Source of the DNA: Lobulomyces angularis | Taxonomy: Eukaryota > Chytridiomycota > Chytridiomycetes > Lobulomycetales > Lobulomycetaceae | Assembly (NCBI GenBank): GCA_027604685.1 | Contig: JADHYX010000045.1 | Span: 64,082 to 83,672 of the forward strand | Direction: 5' to 3' | DNA length: 19,591 nt | Shown here: in pieces, positions 1 to 10,200 of the stretch | Position numbering within the stretch: the stretch's first letter is position 1 | Layout: every line of letters begins with the position of its first letter | Made by a program: the position numbers and the translations under genes | The notes under the pieces: model-generated | What the model saw: only the letters and a program-made list of their open reading frames with translations | What the model was told of the DNA's origin: nothing | Database searches by the model: none

Positions 1-332
1 ACCCTTATATACTTCAAAAAAAATAAAAACCCGACAATAATATTTTTTATTTTTTCCTTTTGGTGAATTTAAGATAAATCAAATTTTTCAAAATTAAACT
101 TTTTTAGCACTTTTAAGAAAAAATTTTAAATTTATACACATATAATATCTATATGAAACTGTAAAAAAAATTGCCGATTTTTTTTTCAATAATTATAAAG
201 CATCTAAATATTATATTCTAATTTTTTTACTTAAGGCAGTTATATGTAATGCAACAAAATTTAAACACTAGAGATCATTCAGCATTTGACAAGAATTAAG
301 AACTAATCCCCAAAGGAACCATTAGTCAATAT
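1..332. other. A/T-rich flank downstream of GatB, no gene seen
   Basis: This stretch lies beyond the GatB stop codon on the minus strand. It consists mainly of A and T runs with stops in all frames. It would contain the GatB 3' untranslated region and the edge of whatever lies to the left. I see no convincing exon, RNA gene or repeat in it. Confidence 0.5.
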
Positions 333-2144
333 TTAATTTTGGTCCAGCTTTTCTTCCAAGAACTTATCGCAATCTAAAGGATTTAGCTTCCCTTTAGTTT
401 CACTCATAAATTTGCCCATGAAAAAACCTTTCAAACTCTTTTTTGCATTTTTTTTCCCTTTAAGTCTTTCTATCTGTTTATAATTTTCTGCTGCAATCTT
501 TTCGAAAATAGCATTAAATTCTTCAAGATCTATTTTCATTTGAATATATCCCAAGTCTTTAGCAATCTGCAATGGAGTTTCAGTTAATTTTTCTCTCAAT
601 ATTTTTCTCAAAATATTTTTTCCACGCAGTGCTAAATTATAAAAGTGGTAAAAAAAAAAAATTCTACGCATTTTTCTTTACCGGAAACTTGTTCACTATC
701 CACAAGATCAATTACTTCCCCCAAACGTTCTGCACTTATTGGCAAGTCATTCATACTAAGTGACATCACAGATTCTTGATTTTCATTAAAAGACGATTCA
801 TCTCCCAAACCAGTGGCTTCAGCTGCATTTTCATTTAAGAATCTGAATATTTCACCCACCATCCAATTCGCAACTTTTTTTTTATCTCTGTTTTTGGCAC
901 ATTTTTCAAAAAATTCCACTGCTTTATATTGATCCATTAAAACATTTACAGTGTAGTCGCTTAAACCATAACTTAATAATCGTTCTCTTCTAGCTTGTAA
1001 GGATTCAGGTAATTCACTTCTTAAGGTATCTATTACTCTATCAGACACTTCAATTATTGGCAAATCTGGTTCAGGTAAAAATCTGTAATCTGCATCCATT
1101 TCCTTTTCTCTTAGTAAAAAAGTTTCTAAAGTCTTTTCGTTAAAACCTCTAGTTTCGTGTTGAACTTCTACGCCGTTATCTAGGAGATTATTTTGGCGCT
1201 CTATTTCAAAATCAATGGCTTGCTTTATTGAATTAAAGCTACTAAGATGCTTAATTTCACACCTTAAAAACATAAGATTTGATAAGTGTTTCAAAAAATT
1301 TACATGAAAAATACCTTGTCCCAAATTTATCCAAACTGTCGGTTAGACTGATATTGACGTCGGTTCGAAAAGTTCCTTGTTCAATATTAGTAATAGTTAA
1401 CTCATTATGTATTAATTCTCTTAGTAGTAACTTTAAAAAAGATACAGTATCATCGCTGCTTTCTAAAGTTGGATCAGTTACAATCTCTAAAACTGGTTGG
1501 TTAGACCTATTAAAATCTAAATACACATAATTATTATTTTGAATGGATTTTGCACTGTCCTATATATTTGTAATAAGGATTCAAAAAAAAAAATTAAAGT
1601 ACACTTTACCATCTCTAACTGGATCTGGTTTATGCTTATTCGTTTCTTAACCTTACTTTGAAAGTCTTTTGAACCGGACATGATATCCAAGAAACCATAG
1701 TTGGCAATAGGGTGGTCTTTTTGTGTAATCTGGTATCCCAAAGGTAAATCATAACTATAAATGTAAAAGGTAAGCTAAAAATTTTATTTTTTAAGAATTA
1801 CAGACTAAAAGTAGTGCTTTCTAACAAATTGAGAGAATTTATTCACATTTGCATTTAATACTAAGGAAGCCTTCGGATATTAATGCAAGATCCTACAGAA
1901 AATTTTTTTACCATACCTTTATAGCTTGACAAACAGCTTCGTTATTTATTACTGGTAGACTTCCTGGGAATCCCAAATCAAATAAATTAGCGTTTGAGTT
2001 TTGTTTAAAATTAATGTTTGAGTGATTAATGGTATTTGAAAATAGTTTATGTTTCGTCTTCAGAGTGGCATGAATTTCCAGACCTATACAAACTTTTCTC
2101 TTCGTTAAATTTTTTACAATGTTCAATTTAGGAACAACTGCCAT
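333..2144 (-). CDS. GATB: Glutamyl-tRNA(Gln) amidotransferase subunit B, mitochondrial type (6 exons)
   Basis: GatB is the tRNA-binding and kinase-like subunit of the GatCAB/GatFAB transamidase, which converts Glu-tRNA(Gln) to Gln-tRNA(Gln) in mitochondria using ammonia delivered from GatA. Exons on the minus strand: 2144-1917, 1870-1806, 1754-1610, 1559-1315, 1262-682, 631-333; the sum is 1563 nt, or 520 aa. Family landmarks in order: IGLEIHATL (residues 20-28), HYFYYDLPLGYQITQ (about 95-109), the GatB signature DFNRSNQPVLEIVTDP (161-176), GTRCEIKHL after exon 4, a helical and tail region, and GKFMSETKGKLNP near the C-terminus. The length matches the family. Only about 17 residues, with several Lys/Arg, precede the conserved start, so any mitochondrial presequence is very short. 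The introns are 46, 51, 50, 52 and 50 nt. Intron 2 uses a weak GTCTGT donor; the other junctions are GT-AG and in frame. Confidence 0.95.
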
Positions 2145-2237
2145 ACTTTTTATTAATTTTTTTTTTTCAATTTTGGTATTAAATTATATGTGAAAAAAGC
2201 ACATACATAAAATCTTGATTGACCATCATAATAAAAA
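2145..2237. promoter_or_regulatory. Short divergent spacer, likely bidirectional promoter
   Basis: These 93 bases separate the GatB start codon (minus strand) from the start codon of the unrecognised gene (plus strand). The region has a T run at about 2157-2167, which is an A-rich leader for GatB, and an A-rich stretch just before the plus-strand ATG. It must hold both 5' leaders and probably both promoters. No specific factor site is recognised. Confidence 0.4.
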
Positions 2238-3328
2238 ATGTACGAAAATGTTAATGAATTATGCCAAACCTTGTATTCAACCAACAAAATGTCCATTTTG
2301 ACATTAATATTAGAAAATGAAATAAAAGAAAAAAATTTAAGAAACTTTAACTATTGTTACCAGAGATCGTTAACTACTTTGTTAACAAAAAATTACAAAT
2401 TAGCCGCAGAGCTTTTTCAGACTTTAGTTTCCGAAAGTAAAACCTATATATCTGATATTTTTACTTCATTTAGAATAGCTGAAAGCAAAGTTAATTTTTA
2501 TGCCTCTCAAAGCGAAGCATTTGACAGTTGTACAGTTGAGAGAGAATTGTTTAGCTTTCAGATTCAATTAAGGTATAAACAGAACATTTTTTTTTTTATT
2601 GATTTATTAATTATTTTATAAATTTTTATTTTTTTGTAATTAAACTTTTAAAATTTTATTTGCAGTGCTATTTAATTTTTTTTAATTTTATATTTTTTAT
2701 TAATAAACAAGAAAACCAAAGGAAGTTGATTCACTTTTTGAAGCTATTACAAATTTCAAAGTTTCTGTAAATTTGATAAATGAAATTTTAAAAAAAAATA
2801 ACTTTAACTATGAGAATTTTCAACAAAGTCCTGTTACGAGAATTACAGAAGGAGACACTACATCAGTTAAACTTAACAATTTCAGCAACAGTAATTTTTT
2901 TTTAAGTAGAAACTTGAATATTTTGTTAAATATAAAATTTTTTGCATATCTTGGTTTAATGTACTGCTATTTGCATCTCTATTTAGAAGGAATTGTATTT
3001 TCGGATGTAATGGATTCGCACGAGGAAAACAAAATTGGCCCAAATAGAGAAGAATTATATGAACATAGATCTAAGCACAGTTTTAATCTAATTTTTGAAA
3101 AGTTTTTGGATTTTTTTAAGATAGTTGAAAATCTGTTAAACTTAAAAAAGGTGGAAGAAAAAGGGGAGGAAACCAATGACACAGTTGAATTTGAGTTAAA
3201 AGGTTATGAAAATTTTCTGAATCTTGACTATTTTAAGTATAAAATTTATATCGTTTTTTTTTTATTTTTTTTTTGAAAAATTATTAAGGTCAATGGCATT
3301 CAATTATTTTAAGCTAATAAATGTGTAA
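2238..3328 (+). CDS. Unrecognised 299-aa helical protein (3 exons)
   Basis: I do not recognise this family. The model joins 2238-2572, 2712-3236 and 3289-3328 (900 nt, 299 aa). The first junction, AG plus A, keeps the frame through Arg-Lys-Pro-Lys. The second removes a T-rich 52-nt intron; without it the ORF would run into a Phe-rich tail and stop at 3276. The spliced end reads SMAFNYFKLINV. The protein looks mostly alpha-helical. It has an N-terminal stretch resembling a repeat helix pair (about residues 30-75, with NYKLAAELFQTLVSE), an aromatic and leucine-rich middle segment (LGLMYCYLHLYLEG), and a charged Glu/Lys-rich C-terminal third. A TPR-like or scaffold role is conceivable, but there is no motif to prove it. 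It is divergent from GatB and lies 185 bp upstream of the pseudouridine synthase on the same strand. Confidence 0.72.
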
Positions 3329-3465
3329 AGAATGGGTTTTTTATTTTTTATTTTTTAAATTAGACATTTCACATTATAAAGTAAATAATTCAAAGTAAAT
3401 GAGACTAAATTACAAGAGGAGTCCAAAAATTCAATGATGCTCTGCAAACATTGTAAAATGTTAAC

Positions 3466-3497
<32 letters not shown>
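3466..3497. repeat. T13-A19 homopolymer pair before the pseudouridine synthase gene
   Basis: A run of 13 T is followed directly by 19 A, ending 16 bases before the start codon at 3514. Poly(dA:dT) tracts are known to disfavour nucleosomes and are common near promoters in AT-rich genomes. As RNA, the pair could also fold into a perfect A-U hairpin. Other starts here also follow A-rich leaders, for example the one before 5267. Confidence 0.6.
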
Positions 3498-3513
3498 TTA
3501 AAAATTAATATTA

Positions 3514-5018
3514 ATGTTCAAACAAAGTATTAATAAAAAACCAAACCTTTTTTTGAAAGGAAAAAAAAAGCCAACAAAAAACTTTTTAAAGCCTAAACAA
3601 AATAAAGATCTAAATTATTTTGAATTTAAGAATAAAGCATTAAAAAAAAGTTTTTCAGATGCAACAAAGTTTAAAAGTAAAAATGCTTTAAGTAGTTCAC
3701 CAAAATTTAAAAATCCCTTTGAATCTGATATCAAAACTAAACCTAACAAGCTTAATAAAAAGGAAGAAAATCGAAAAGAACATTTTAACTTAAAAACAGC
3801 AAAAAAGAATGTTTCAACGTATCGGAGTGGAGCAGCTAATCAAAAAAAATCCTTTAACAGTGAAAAAAATGTTATTAAAAATCCATTTAAGATTCTTTAT
3901 TCTACAGAGGATTTGGTCGCAATCTACAAAAAACCTAGTTTGGCTCTTTTTAGTAACTATAAGGTTAAAACCAAAACCTTGCATGAATTAAAAAATCCTG
4001 AACATGAAATAATTCACACTCTAGATAAACGATGCTCTGGACTTCTCCTATTGGCCAAGAATAATAAGGGGAAATCTAAATTATTGAACTACTTTGAAGG
4101 TATATCTTAATACTATAAAAATTGTTATAAATAAGTTATTTAAATTAATTTATTGCCAAAAAAAAATACATAAAGGTAACAAGCGGGAAAAATTGCACCA
4201 TTATTTTACAGCGTTAGTTTCGCAACCGGTAAAAAATGAAGATAATCATTTTCAATTGGTATGTATTTTTTACCTGCAAATGATACTAATTTAAGACATG
4301 AAAGATAGAGACAGGAATTACAAAGACATTAGGGAAATTGGCGAAAATGAGAATTATCGAATACCGTATTATAGATTTTTAAAAAATTCTTTTCTTAATT
4401 TTATATTTTAGATCCTAGCTTTAAAGATATTCGTTACGACGATGAAAATCCTGTGTTAGAGGCAAAGACACAGTATAAAGTTTTAAAAACATCTAGTTTT
4501 GGATCTCTTGTTTTATTAAAAAGCGTGACAAATTCAAAACATCAACTTAGAGTACACTTAGCAAAAGTTTTAAATTCACCCATTATAGGTTTGCCTGAAT
4601 AATATACAATTCTTTTTTTTTTTAAAAAAACAATTCTAAGGTGACTTTACTTATGGCTATTCTCAGCCCTATTATTTGTCGGAATTTTTTCATGATCCAA
4701 AGGAAACAAATTTATTTTTGCATTCTTCTAGGATAGTTCTAAAGGTTTTATTTGTACGAAAGTTTCTTTCTAAACAATTCAATTTTTAAGGATTGGTTTG
4801 ACGTTGGCATTGATTTAGATATTTCAGCTCCCGTACCTGAACATTTTGTTCGTATGGCCAAAAAAATGGAATTAAAGGAAGGTTTAAAGAAACTCATTGA
4901 AGAGGAACTCAAGAAACCTGTCTCTACTGATACCACTATTAACGAAACTGCCAATGATAAAGCTGGTCAATATATTTACAGCACCCCAATTAATGATCCT
5001 GCACTCACTTATAATTAA
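3514..5018 (+). CDS. RluA-family RNA pseudouridine synthase (6 exons)
   Basis: This is a predicted RluA/RPUSD-type enzyme that isomerises uridine to pseudouridine in RNA. Exons: 3514-4099, 4176-4258, 4305-4365, 4412-4588, 4641-4744 and 4791-5018 (1239 nt, 412 aa). The first roughly 125 residues are Lys/Asn/Ser-rich low complexity, possibly a targeting or RNA-binding extension. The fold begins near KILYSTEDLVAIYKKPS. The catalytic motif is HTLDKRCSGLLLLAKN with the nucleophile at Asp171. Then come a YF-x-A-x-V strand, YKVL, and the motif KHQLRVHLAKVLNSPIIGDFTYG, which matches RPUSD4-like proteins. A late ISAPVPEHF segment is also family-like. The Arg usual in HRLD is Thr here. Introns are 76, 46, 46, 52 and 46 nt. 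The last donor is ambiguous: 4745 or 4754 both keep frame, giving 412 or 415 aa. The target RNA and compartment are unknown; mitochondrial rRNA or mRNA is one possibility by analogy with RPUSD3/4. Confidence 0.87.
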
Positions 5019-5266
5019 TTATTTATATGCCATTTCAATTTTTCATTATAATAGCCTAGCATTTTAATTGTTTACTTTTATTTATTTTGCAATATATCAC
5101 CTTTATCTTAAATTATGTGAATGTATCTTCCTTTAAAATGAGATTTATGAATTTTAGCATTAGAATCAAAGTAAATAAGTGTGTCCCTTAGACTTGAAAA
5201 TAAATTGTTAAATTTGAATTTAGACAAAAAAAAAAAAGTTAAAAAAGTTTAAATTACAAAAAAAAT
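5019..5266. other. Intergenic spacer between two plus-strand genes
   Basis: These 248 bases hold the 3' end of the pseudouridine synthase transcript and the leader of the phosphotransferase gene. The last 40 bases are very A-rich and lead into the ATG at 5267. I see no ORF or RNA gene. Confidence 0.5.
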
Positions 5267-6801
5267 ATGCTTTACAAGTTTCCAAATGAAGCATTGGAAA
5301 ATCTAAAAAACTATAAATATTCTTCTTTAGATGAATCATTCATTTCAAACAACATTTTAAAGCATTACTGGAATTTTTGTGTGAATTTATTTCCAGTTTG
5401 GATGGCACCTAATTTGATTACCTTAATTGGTTTCACTTTCGTTATATTGAGCTTTTTTCTCAGCTTAATATTTACTCCAAATTATGACTACATGGAACCT
5501 AGCTGGCTTTTCATTTTGTAAGTTTATTAATAATTTTTGCTAAGCTTTTAACTACTTCATTTTTATTCGTCAGTTTTGCATTTAGCTTGTGGTTATATTC
5601 CACTTTTGATAATGTCGATGGAAAACAAGCAAGAAGGACTAATTCAAGCTCCCCACTTGGCGAGCTGTTTGACCAGTAACTTTTTATATTCTTTTGTTTT
5701 CCCCCCCTAATTAAACTTTTAGCGGTTGTGATGCATTAAACTGCAGTTTAATTGCTATGATACAAGCTTCAGGGCTGGGACTGGGTTATAGCTGGTATTC
5801 AATTACAATGCTTTTTATTACAACAGTTCCTTTTTTTTTCTCCACTTGGGAAACTTATCACACGGGAATGCTTTATTTAGGTCCAATTAATGGCCCAACT
5901 GAAGGTTTAATAATTGCTTGCTTAATGCTAATTTTATCTGGAATTTATGGTTAAGTTCCTATTTAAAAAAAATAAAATAAAATAAAAAAAAAAAAATATT
6001 AATACTTTTCATTTTCAATAAAAAATTTCGATTTGCTAACTTTTTATTTATTTACTAGGTCCAAAAATTTGGTTTTACAAAATTAATGAAACATTTCCAA
6101 TTTTTTCAAACATTTTTTATGAAGATGAAAATTTTATACAAATTTTCTTACTGCTTACTTTAATTTTAATTTTTCTTACTCAAATACCAGTCTCTGTATT
6201 GAGAGTTTTAAGAGTAAAATCCACCAAAAAATTAAGTCTTTTTGAACCCCTAGCTGAAACTTTACCATTTTTCTGTTTTTTAACTTTAAATTATTTTTGG
6301 TTAAGTTCTAATAGTAGCATTATCATACTAGAGCATTTGCCATTGTAAGATTTTTAGATTACATCATTAATTAATCTTTTTTAACTAGATACGGCGTATT
6401 TGCTGGTGTCACTTTTGGTAGGCATGCGGCTAAAATCGTTTTGCACCATGTGCTACATATTGAATATCCACTATACACTACTCTGTACTTTCTGGTTTTT
6501 TTTGGTGCCATATTCTCAAATTCAAGTTATCTTTTTAATATGTAAGTTTTTTTTACACTATTTTGAAAAAATATTTCATATCATGAAACAATAATTTTTT
6601 ATCCTTGTTTTTTCCAGGAATTTCTACACTTACCAATTCGAATTAAATTACCTTTGGTTTTGTTGTATAACAAGTCTAATTGTCTATGCCTACACCTCTT
6701 CTGTTATTGTTGCAGAATTTTGCTCTTACTTGAACATCAAGTGCTTTAAAATTTCATCTCAAATTACCAATTTGGAAGAAGGTAGAAACCTTTTAGATTA
6801 A
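5267..6801 (+). CDS. Choline/ethanolamine phosphotransferase (CDP-alcohol phosphatidyltransferase, 6 exons)
   Basis: This integral membrane enzyme of the ER/Golgi performs the last step of the Kennedy pathway, transferring phosphocholine and/or phosphoethanolamine from the CDP-alcohol to diacylglycerol. Exons: 5267-5517, 5574-5675, 5723-5949, 6059-6344, 6389-6541 and 6618-6801 (1203 nt, 400 aa, the usual length). The complete family signature DG-x2-AR-x8-G-x3-D-x3-D is present: D99, G100, A103, R104, G113, D117, D121. It is assembled across the junction of exons 2 and 3, which confirms that splice. The upstream [12 protein letters not shown] helix is also typical. Several hydrophobic segments follow, including one near 65-95 and a series through the C-terminal half, consistent with about 7-10 membrane helices. 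Substrate preference (CPT, EPT or dual CEPT) cannot be decided. Introns are 56, 47, 109, 44 and 76 nt. The gene is convergent with SMG1. Confidence 0.95.
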
Positions 6802-7270
6802 AAAAATTTTAGAAATCTTTATTTACAACTACAACCTTTTACTTTTCAAATTGGAGTTATGTAACTTTTCATTTTTTTTTTCATTTTTCTTTTTTATTGA
6901 TACACTAAAGTTTTTTTTTTGTTAAATTACAGAATATTATATTAAATTTATTGGTTTTTTTTAACTAAAAAAATATATTTTAATCTTTTTTTTGAATACC
7001 AAATCATTTTTATTCCTTTAGTTGAAGGATGATGACTCAATTCATAATAAAAAAAAGCATAAATAACTTTTAGATGTCTTTTTTGTTGTCTAATTTATTT
7101 TCAGTATAAAAAATACTAAATAAAAAATTAAAATTTGTCTCTACACTATTACAATCTACTATAATTGATAAACATTTGCAGTGTAAAATAGACAGTTTCC
7201 TTGAGGTTGCAACTAACCAGTGTCATAATTCTTTACACTTTGTAAGAAAAGGGATAATCAAAAATTTTTC
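6802..7270. other. Convergent intergenic region with two 3' ends
   Basis: The region lies between the phosphotransferase stop on the plus strand and the SMG1 stop on the minus strand. It is T- and A-rich, with no ORF of note. Both 3' untranslated regions and polyadenylation signals should be here. AATAAA-like words occur on both strands, but in such AT-rich DNA they are not specific enough to call. Confidence 0.55.
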
Positions 7271-10200
7271 TTATATCCAAGCCATCCACCCTTCATACAT
7301 CATAGAAAGATTGTCTACACTAGTGGCCTGATTAATAACAAGGGAAACCTACAATAATCATTAAAAATCACAATTATTTTTTTTTAAAAAAATTACCTGA
7401 TCAGTAATGTTTAGCCGTCCTACATCCCCTTCTAGTTTACTTCTGACAGTTTTTAACATGTTTGAAGCGTAAACATTTCTTTCATGAGCTAAAATAAAGT
7501 AAATACTTACACTGAAAAAAGAGAAAAAAATATTTACCTTGACTATTGCGCACTTCCTTTTGATCAACAGACGAATTTTCCGAATTCTGTGGGTCTGATA
7601 AAATATCAGCTTCTTTTTCAAAATTGGAATTTTTTTCCATCCCAACATCGCTTTCTTCAGATAAAAAGTTTTTTTTTATAAAGATATCTTCAAAATTGTA
7701 ATCTTGCTCGTCAGAAAAATCTAAAGAATTTTCCTCAGTCAAATCATGTAAACTGCCTTTCTTAAAAGCGTTTAAGATGTAATGAACTGTAGTGCGAATT
7801 TTATTGGAAAGTGCCTCCAAGTGGGAAAATTTACAACTCTTACATAAAAACATTTTAAAAAAAAAAATTCTGTCTAAATACTAATTACTTACAAGTAACA
7901 AAGTAATGCAGTTTGGATCTTTTTCACTAGAATTTGATAAGGCTTCAAAGGCTACTTTAGTAGAGGGTATTAATTTCAAAACCATATATTTCATATTTTG
8001 AATTATTGTAAAAAGTTTTAATTTTTCTTGTATTTCACTTGAATCCTTTTTACTTAAGTGTTTGGAAAGTTTCCCTAAATGGTCGATAAATAAATTAATC
8101 TTAACAAACATTAATTCAATTGCATCTATAGCTTCCAAAAAGGAATCTTTTTTCACTTTAAAATATTCAAAAAGTTCAGAGATTATTGGATTCTATGTAA
8201 ATGTAAAAATTAATTTTTTTGAATAAAATCAAATTTTTCTTACATTTTTCAACTTTTTAATGACTTTATGCTTTTTAAACTTTTCAACTTCGGTGTAAAA
8301 GTCATTATAAAGAATTTTCGCCCACGATTTTAATAGCCGAGTTGATTCAAAATGATTAATTGAATTACAAATTTGTAAAAATTTTTTAACCTTTGAAAAT
8401 ATTAAATAGTTTCAGAAAGAAAAATAATACCTCCTCCTTTTCGCCATTCAAAACTTGAATACCTTGATCCACAACTACACTTAAGCTTTTAATTGCATCA
8501 TTTTGATTTGAGCTTTCCATGTTATCTCTTAGGCACTGTAATTTGGTTTCTGCTTGTGATATCAGTGCTTCTCTATTTGCTAACAGGTCAAGAGTACTGT
8601 GAAGGCGCTTAAAAACCTCATAGTTCTAAAAAAAAAATGAGCATTCCTCATTAATAAATGTTTTTTCTCACCTGAATGTTAACGTCTGATAATAAAGACT
8701 CTCCTGCTATATGTAAATGCTGATACCTCATCAGCCCTAAAACTCGCTGATGCATCTTAAGTTCCAGTTGTCGCATTCTAATAATACCCTAAACAAAGTT
8801 TTTAGAAATTTTCAAATAAATATTAAACCTCTCTTAAAAAGCTATGCTGCAAAATATTTAAAACCACATCTTCTAACTGAAGTTGAAATGATTTATAATT
8901 TTCGTCTAAAGGGGTTGAACTTGCTGCCACTTTATTGGAAATTTCAAAAAAATTTTCATTACTTATTTCAGTATAGGGAATTTCGGGGATGGAATTTATA
9001 AGCATTTTTATTTTTTTTACGCAAGGCCTCATAATAAGATGATCATTGCAAAATGTATTGAAAGATTTAACGCAACTAATTAAGTCCCGCAATGCTGAGG
9101 AAAAAAGTTTATTTGCATCAAAAGTAGTATCATCGAAATCCACAATTAATTGCCATTCACCAGATGGGTCACTGGTATTTAATGCTGAAAACGCTACACA
9201 TAATTTTAAAATTTTAAATTTAACCTATAACATAAAGATAATTAAAAATTATGTTATATTTTTTTGGAAAAGTTATCATAGGTTTATTACCTCAATAATT
9301 TGATATTTAATCAAAAGATTAATATTACCCATATCTGGATTTTGGTTTGAAATTTTAAATAAAAGTTCTTGAATATTCAAAAAAATGCTGTCCAGTGCAA
9401 CCATAATTTCTTTAGCTTCACTTCTTTCTTCGTAAATTCTGTTTTTAAGACTCTCGTACAACTGCAGCTATTCAAAGTTTTTTTTTAAAATTAAACTTCC
9501 CAATGATATTAAAAGCTTACTTTTTTCTTAACATAAACCAAATGTTCAATCGAAAATATATCGGAGTGAACATTAGGTTTCACAATACTATCTAAAGCTG
9601 TTATCAACATTAACATATGACTTTCACCCATCTCTTGAGTTTTTTTTTGAAATGGAACAATAAAATTAAAAAAATTTAACTGAAAAGTAAAAATTCCATT
9701 TGAGAGGTTTATATAGTCATAAAATCCACTAAATGACTTTTGATCATCAAATATTGATGCAATGTCTAGGGATTACAATAAAAATTTAGTAATAAAAAGT
9801 ATTAAATTTTATTAAACCTGGCATCATCAAATACTGCAGTAACCATAATATTAAAACATGAGATAAATGAATGGTGTCAGGAAGTGATGAAGATGTACCA
9901 CGGACTTTTACAGCAACATTTTTCAAAACAACAATTTTTCTATTACTAATTTTAATTTTGTCTGCTCTTGTGGTGATTATCGAAGACATTAACAGCCCCA
10001 TTTCAACTAACTTATTTAAAATGGTAGCTGAAACAAAATTGTGTTGTCGATTTGTTGAAAATAGTGAAGTTACGATATTTTGGTTCCTCAATTGCGCTTC
10101 ATCATCTTTTAAGTGAGCAGGGCAAGCCTGAAGAAAGTTAGCCAAATCCGACAAGTCACTAGTCTTTTTGTTTACAATGCTTTGCAAATGTAACTCGAAA

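Noticed and set aside
3237..3276. Phe/Tyr-rich C-terminal tail of the unrecognised gene, possibly a membrane anchor
   Set aside because: The stretch is the start of a T-rich intron with good GT and AG sites and a typical 52-nt length. The spliced version gives an ordinary C-terminus.
4100..4790. The pseudouridine synthase looked frameshifted and broken after residue 195
   Set aside because: Five short GT-AG introns restore one frame through all later family motifs, so it is a spliced gene and not a pseudogene.
9871..10116. Open plus-strand stretch with a hydrophobic segment inside the SMG1 locus
   Set aside because: It is antisense to SMG1 exon 23, which is in frame with the rest of the kinase. 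It has no homology I can see.
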